From Stictocephala bisonia (lineage: Eukaryota; Arthropoda; Insecta; Hemiptera; Membracidae), in the NCBI GenBank assembly GCA_035578905.1, contig JAQJVL010000252.1:262001-326000 (forward strand): DNA of 64,000 bases. The letters run 5' to 3'. Below are positions 58,451-64,000 of the stretch, in pieces; within the stretch, counting starts at the first letter, position 1, and each line of letters starts with the position of its first letter. The position numbers and the translations under genes were made by a program. The notes beneath the pieces were generated by a model that did no database searches, was not told where the DNA came from, and was given only the letters and a program-made list of their open reading frames with translations.

Positions 58451-59283
58451 TAGTATCTTTTTTATTTTAGTTATCCTTGATATTGGAATATTAATAAAAC
58501 AGATATTCTACTGACCTACATATCAAAAAATCAAATATATTGTGACAACATTTAATGTGATGAAATACTCTTTTGAACATTCTGTTTTCCGAAATTCTTT
58601 AGATTCAATTATAAAAACTGGTGGAAACACATGATACTTAACAAAAAAATTACTGATATAATTTTTTTAAATCATAAAAAACATAGGCCCCACTATTTCA
58701 AATACAAGAAAAATATCTACTTCGACAGTTATTGGAAATTAGGAATGAGCGATCATAACTGAACACCGAAAAAGAAAACAGCGACTGACACAGTTGGCAA
58801 AGAGACGAGCTGGAGCGTCTCTTAGTCCACTTTAAGACATATTAAAAATCTCTATTAAATGTGTTAATTAGTTTATATTATCGGAATGATGACATAAAAC
58901 TAAAGAAACAGGAAAGTGGAGACAAAGTAGTTAAAAAGGACTGGGTAACTGATAATATTAACCGCCTGGACAACAAGTTCAGTTCTGGAGTTGAGGGTTA
59001 GGAACTCATCTACATGTAAATGTAGTCTTTACCGTTTCAGTCCGCCCATTCCATGTCTCGTTTACTGAATATGAGACAAATCTCCAGTAATAGTGGCATT
59101 TTAAATACAATATATATTTCCTTGTATATACTAGTTATTTTGTCTCTGATGTAAATAGATTCGGAACAGTTAGGCAGTTGGAAAAACATTTGTCGAGGAC
59201 ACACAAATCAACGTCAATATTCAAAGCATGTATCCTCATAAAATTTTGAAGTACCATACATACACTTGGGGCAAGTTTTTTTA
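58451..59283. other. AT-rich sequence, no gene seen
   Basis: No gene recognised. TTGAGGGTTAGGAACTCATC (58991-59010) with the following ACATGTAAATGTAG resembles 14498-14532 and may be a small dispersed repeat. Confidence 0.4.
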
Positions 59284-59285
59284 TA

Positions 59286-59699
59286 CAGGGTGTTTCTTTT
59301 AAAACGCAACCCATGATTTGAAATGAAAATGACAAACAAAACATATATCTACAACACATTTTATTATTATTATTAACATTTATTGTTACTATTTACATAA
59401 TTTAAATTTAATTTTTGTTTGTGTTTGAAATAAAGCACCATTAGTATTTATTTATATAACGTTCTGCCCTCTATGGTAAATTTCTGGACGCATTTTTCAA
59501 ACTTTGCTCAAAACCATGCTTCTAACCTCAACTTCAGTACATTGCACGAAACCCAAATAAAGTGAACAACAATTCCAAAATGTAAATCAGCTGATAGCCA
59601 AGGAATAAGAAGAACTAGGGATACTAACATATGAACTTGTAATTATATTAAACCTTAATGTACTTGTAAGTAGGGTTGCATTTTAAAAGAAACACCCTG
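59286..59699 (+). mobile_element. MITE family 2, copy 2 (414 bp)
   Basis: Ends CAGGGTGTTTCTTTTAAAAC and its inverse are better preserved than in copy 1 (27 bp almost perfect). Left TA at 59284-59285; the right TA has changed to TC. The interior matches 20800-21173 with extra sequence in the right half. Confidence 0.9.
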
Positions 59700-59733
59700 T
59701 CTATTTTTTCTACTAATGAATGCTGTATATTAA

Positions 59734-60495
59734 TTGAATCGCTTAGTGGAAAAAGGAATATATTCCGTAAACCTTCATTTTACAAGAGACACAACAAATC
59801 ATTTTAAGTCCTAACTGTATAAGTCTGATGCAAAAGGTTACTATTAAGTATTGTAGGTTTTGTACTGATACTTTTGGACAACAAGTAACACATTTATACT
59901 CTTATTAGTTAATGAGTCAATTAAGTATTTATTTCATGGAATATGTCCCTTTTTTCACACAAAGAATTAAAAATAATGGTTACTAATAGATACACATTTA
60001 AAGTTAATGAAATATGTGTTGTTTAACGAATAGTAAGGTAAATAAACATAATATTTGCATAGTTTGTCACTTCCTACTTAACCAAGTTGATCCTTGCCGT
60101 CATTGACATCACCCGTAGAAAGGTGTTACGCACTTTATAAAAATTTAACCAAGTAACAAAACAGTCAGCTGACTTAGTTTCAGAAAAAAGTCAAAGAGAA
60201 ACAAAGTGTGTGGGTACAAAAAATAACTAATAATGTATGCATAGTGATAACAATGTTATGTTTATTCAATTCAATGTCCACTAATTCAAGTTGAGTGGAA
60301 GAAGGAACATATTCCTGGAATATGTCCCTTCTTATTCTTAGCTGCATGCCAAAACATCTGGGCAGTCATTTAAGATGTTTTGAATATGTCCCTTCTTCTG
60401 CTTTACAGATGAGTCTATCATTGAAACACAAAATGGCTATCTCAACTTATTTAAAAACAAGTGGAATATGTTCCTTTTTCCATTAAGTGATTCAA
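59734..60495. mobile_element. Probable MITE family 3 (about 762 bp)
   Basis: The ends are inverse copies over about 34 bp: TTGAATCGCTTAGTGGAAAA and AAGGAATATATTCC on the left, with GGAATATGTTCCTTTTTCCA and TTAAGTGATTCAA on the right. The word GGAATATGTCCCTT recurs inside (59939, 60317, 60379), and 60299-60333 forms a 17-bp hairpin with one mismatch. Subterminal repeats plus inverted ends are typical of a non-autonomous DNA transposon. No clear target duplication. Confidence 0.7.
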
Positions 60496-61002
60496 TTTTG
60501 GTATGATATATTATAGTATATTATAAAATGATTTTACATAATTGAAAGTGTTATTTGAGTTTTAATAGTTTTAGACACTATAAGTTGTTTTGTTGGTAAC
60601 CTCTATACAAATGTATTTCAACACAATTTATTATTTTGGTAGTGTTATTTATTGACTAAGTAATCTTTTAGTTTGTTTTTAAGGAATATATTTTATGAAA
60701 TTTGACAGTTTTAATTTCTTTCACACTTATTACAGAAGCTGAGAATCATTTTCTTCTTTACAAGATATTAAGAATCATTGAATAGGTAGCGAAATACACA
60801 TTTGCTAAATAATATGTAATATTTGTTCATATAATATATTACCAATATTCTATGAACTTTTAAACTACTCACATTGAAAAGGATCTAATGATATACTAGG
60901 ATTTGACTTGTACGAAATAAAAGAGAATTAGTTTAATTTATGTTTCTATTTGTTTCATAGTTTTGAAAACATAATTATAGGTTACTTGACAGGGTGCGTG
61001 TA
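60496..61002. other. AT-rich spacer
   Basis: No feature recognised. Confidence 0.45.
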
Positions 61003-62621
61003 AAGTAAGGTACTTCATAGTAAGTTACTTCATAGTTAGTTAGTTCATAGTAAGTTACTTCATAGTTAGTTAATTCATAGTAAGTTACTTCATAGTAAGT
61101 TACTTCATAGTTAGTTAATTCATAGTAAGTTACTTCATAGTAAGTTACTTCATAGTTAGTTAATTCATAGTAAGTTACTTCATAGTAAGTTACTTCATAG
61201 TAAGTTACTTCATAGTAAGTTACTTCATAGAAGGTACTTCATAGTAAGGTACTTCATAGTAAGGTATTTCATAGTAAGGTACTTCATAGTAAGTTACTTT
61301 ATAGTAAGGTACTTCATAGTAAGGTACTTCATAGTAAGGTACTCCATAGTAAGGTACTTCATAGTAAGTTACTTCATAGTTAGTTACTTCATAGTAAGGT
61401 ACTTCATATTAAGGTACTTCATAGTAAGTTACTTTATAGTAAGGTACTTCATAGTAAGTTACTTGATAGTAAGTTACTTCATAGTTAGTTACTTCATAGT
61501 AAGTTACTTTATAGTAAGGTACTTCATAGTAAGGTAGTTCATAGTAAGTTGCTTCATAGAAGGTACTTCATAGTAAGTTACTTCATTGAAAGTTACTTTA
61601 TAGTAAGTTACTTCATAGTAAGTTGCATCATAGTAAGGTACTTTATAGAGGTACTTCATTGAAAGGTACTTCATAGAGAGGTACTTCATAGTAAGTTATT
61701 TCATAGTAAGTTACTTCATAGTAAGTTACTTCATAGTAAGTTACATCATAGTAAGGTACTTCATAGTGAGGTACTTCATAGTGAGGTACTTCATAGTAAG
61801 GTACTTCATAGTAAGGTACTTCATAGTAAGGTACTTCATAATAAGTTACTTCATAGTAAGGTACTTCATAGTAAGTAAGTTACTTCTTAGAAATTTACTT
61901 TATAGTAAGTTACTTCATAGAAATTTACTTTATAGTAAGTTACTTAATAGTAAGTAGCATCATAGTAAGGTACTTCATAGAGAGGTACTTCATAAAGAGG
62001 TACTTCTTAGTAAGTTATTTCATAGTAAGTTAGTTCATAGTAAGTTACTTCATGGTAAGTCTTTATAGTAAGGTACTTCATAGTAAGTTACTTCATAGGA
62101 AGTTTTTATAGTAAGGTACTTCATAGTAAGTTACTTCATAGTAAGTTTTTATAGTAAGGTACTTCATAGTAAGTTTTTATAGTAAGTTACTTCATAGGAA
62201 GTTTTTATAGTAAGGTACTTCATAGTAAGTTTTTATAGTAAGTTACTTCATAGTAAGTTTTTATAGTAAGGTACTTCATAGTAAGTTTTTATAGTAAGTT
62301 TTTATAGTAAGTTACTTCATAGTAAGTTTTTATAGTAAGTTACTTCATAGTTAGTCTTTATAGTAAGTTACTTCATAATAAGTCTTTATAGTAAGTTACT
62401 TCATAGTAAGTTTTTATAGTAAGTTACTTAATAGTAAGTTTTTATAGTAAGGTACTTCATAGTAAGTTTTTATAGTAAATTACTTCATAGTAAGTTTTTA
62501 TAGTAAGGTACTTCATAGTAAGTTTTTATAGTAAATTACTTCATAGTAAGTTTTTATAGTAAGGTACTTCATAGTAAGTTTTTATAGTAAGTTACCTCAT
62601 ACTAAGTTACTATATTCATAG
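61003..62621 (+). repeat. 15-bp tandem satellite with higher-order zones
   Basis: About 1.6 kb, roughly 105 units of AGTAAGTTACTTCAT and variants (AGTAAGGTACTTCAT). At 61020-61200 a 45-bp super-unit (TTAGTTAATTCAT plus two standard units) repeats three times. From about 62050 a 13-bp unit, AGTAAGTTTTTAT, alternates with the 15-bp unit to give 28-bp dimers. The unit contains the palindrome AGTAA-G-TTACT and the word GTAAGT. The MKYLS- and RYFIV-type frames are artefacts. Confidence 0.95.
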
Positions 62622-63659
62622 TCACATATCAGGTTTGAACAGTTGTTTTTCAGTTGTCCAAGATGGAATCTAGATTGTGTGCAGTATTTAAGAACTCTCC
62701 ATTAACAATGACAGAAAATAAACCCTTTCAGTTATTGTTTTAGAGCTCCTCCAAGTATTAAACAATACGTTTACTATGGTAGGAGCCTTCTTTAAAAGCA
62801 TCTACTCGAAACGCGATTATTTCAACTAAAAGATTTCATCTCGAAGTTAATTGAAACCAGATTTGTTTTCAAATCGTTTCTATAAAAGAATTGTTGTCAT
62901 GGAAACTTATTTAAAAGAAATTAATAAATACTTTATTGCTTATAGGCAACAAATAATTAAGATGAACAAATAATTTAAAAAAATTTGAAATAGTTGATGA
63001 AATACAAACACTATGCATTTTTAAATTATGATTTGACGAGACACCCTTTTCAACTCAGGTTTGTAGTATTGTAAAGCTATGTAAATAACTTTATTTTTAT
63101 GCTTAATGTTTCTTAAAACTTATCTTAATAGCATCTAATTTACATTTTAGATATCATGCTGTTCAACAAACCTTCAAATATTACGTTGAAATCTAGCTTG
63201 CAAATTAAAAAAAATTATGTTGACTAATCTTGAAAAAAGGTCTAGTTTACACTCGACTAAGTGTCGAGAATACTCCTGTAATTACGTTAGCTTGACTCCT
63301 GACTTTAGTTTAAATATAGATTTAAGCACTCTGATTGCATTTTATTACATGTTTACATCTAAGGTAATTTGATTTGTAGAGCGTTAAAATAAACATCACA
63401 GCCATTCTTCACAATGTTTATATTAAATTTGATATAAACGAAATAATTTTATTCAAATGTATGCTTTGTTGGTAAAATGTGGAACTATTTTAAGAACATA
63501 AATAACATATTGATGTATAAAATTCAAAATATATGAATTAAAGGTGGGTTACAATTAAGTTTGTTGGACACTATTATATGTTAAATATCCATTGAATCTA
63601 TAAGGAGTTTGTAAATAAAGAAACTTCCATCATCTAATCTTTCTCAAACAAGCGTAGAT
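62622..63659. other. AT-rich sequence, no gene seen
   Basis: No gene or known repeat recognised. Confidence 0.5.
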
Positions 63660-63702
63660 ATGTTAATGGCCCACCCACCCATCTACACAAATCAGACACA
63701 AA
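63660..63702 (-). repeat. Single decayed minisatellite unit
   Basis: TTAATGGCCCACCCACCCAT followed by CTACACAAATCAGAC fits one unit of the 36-bp family in the C-rich orientation. Confidence 0.6.
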
Positions 63703-63819
63703 TTACTTTGGTAAAAGGAAATGTTAGAGGAAAAATGGTTTGTCAAGTCTAGCACTTTGTCAAACCTTTTAATTTTTGTTTACTTATTTTTTATTTATAT
63801 TCTTAGATATAAAATTTCG

Positions 63820-64000
63820 ACAAACTTTGTGCGTATTTTAGGGTGAATTTGAATTATTACATGATTGTAGGATGGGTGTGGATGACCTGTGTAGTCTGGC
63901 TACTAACTGAGCCCAACAGCCAGGTAAATTAAAGAACCTATCGTTTTACATGGAATCCGAACCATGTATTGTTGGTCCGATTTTCAGCTAATTACCAAGC
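63820..64000 (-). mobile_element. SINE family 1, copy cut by window end
   Basis: CGACAAACTTTGTGCGTATT, TAGGATGGGTGTGGATGACC, CCCAACAGCCAGG, TTTACATGGAATCCGAACC and GATTTTCAGCTAATTACCA match the 3' and core parts in reverse; the copy continues past 64000. Confidence 0.8.

Noticed and set aside
61504..61957. KMKYLS and RYFIV repeat peptides
   Set aside because: They are artefacts of the 15-bp satellite, which is open by composition.

Overview
The window is AT-rich nuclear DNA from an animal, most likely an insect. I base this on the transposons: a mariner-type transposase with the N-terminal helix-turn-helix common in arthropod copies, Penelope-like and Jockey-like retroelement remains, tRNA-type SINEs and CCTAAC-rich low-complexity tracts. 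I could not determine the species. I see no host protein-coding gene, rRNA or functional tRNA. Nearly everything recognisable is mobile or tandemly repeated.

Layout. 1-5.4 kb: AT-rich sequence, a Penelope-type 3' block, a fold-back, then a 1.2-kb GTGAG pentamer array. 5.7-9.3 kb: a 36-bp G-rich minisatellite in two orientations, interleaved with three copies of one unique segment. 9.4-10.6 kb: 29 nearly identical copies of a 43-bp unit. 11-13.4 kb: a decayed ~103-bp repeat and two long inverted repeats. 15.9-19.9 kb: (GT)n, more of the same minisatellite, and a Penelope-like element with a readable GIY-YIG domain. 20-28 kb: two MITE families, a SINE cluster and three LINE fragments. 28.86-30.58 kb: one apparently intact mariner-like transposon (1,722 bp, 258-bp terminal repeats, 344-residue transposase), the only convincing intact gene. 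31-45 kb: a hAT-like MITE, a 58-bp array, a 5S-like SINE, further MITEs and a full-length SINE. 45.1-45.7 kb: a 590-bp, GC-richer perfect-architecture hairpin. 48.4-50 kb: two head-to-head LINE tails. 50-56 kb: Penelope-type palindromes, a 61-bp array, a tRNA-derived SINE and a cluster of short perfect hairpins. 57-64 kb: more MITE and SINE copies and a 1.6-kb array of 15-bp units.

Three themes run through the window. First, one minisatellite family whose unit carries a canonical G-quadruplex motif recurs at about ten loci. Second, long inverted repeats are very frequent. Third, several of these contain a hammerhead-ribozyme-like core typical of Penelope-like elements, with a compensatory base change in stem II. 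Most long open frames are by-products of tandem repeats without stop codons and are not genes.
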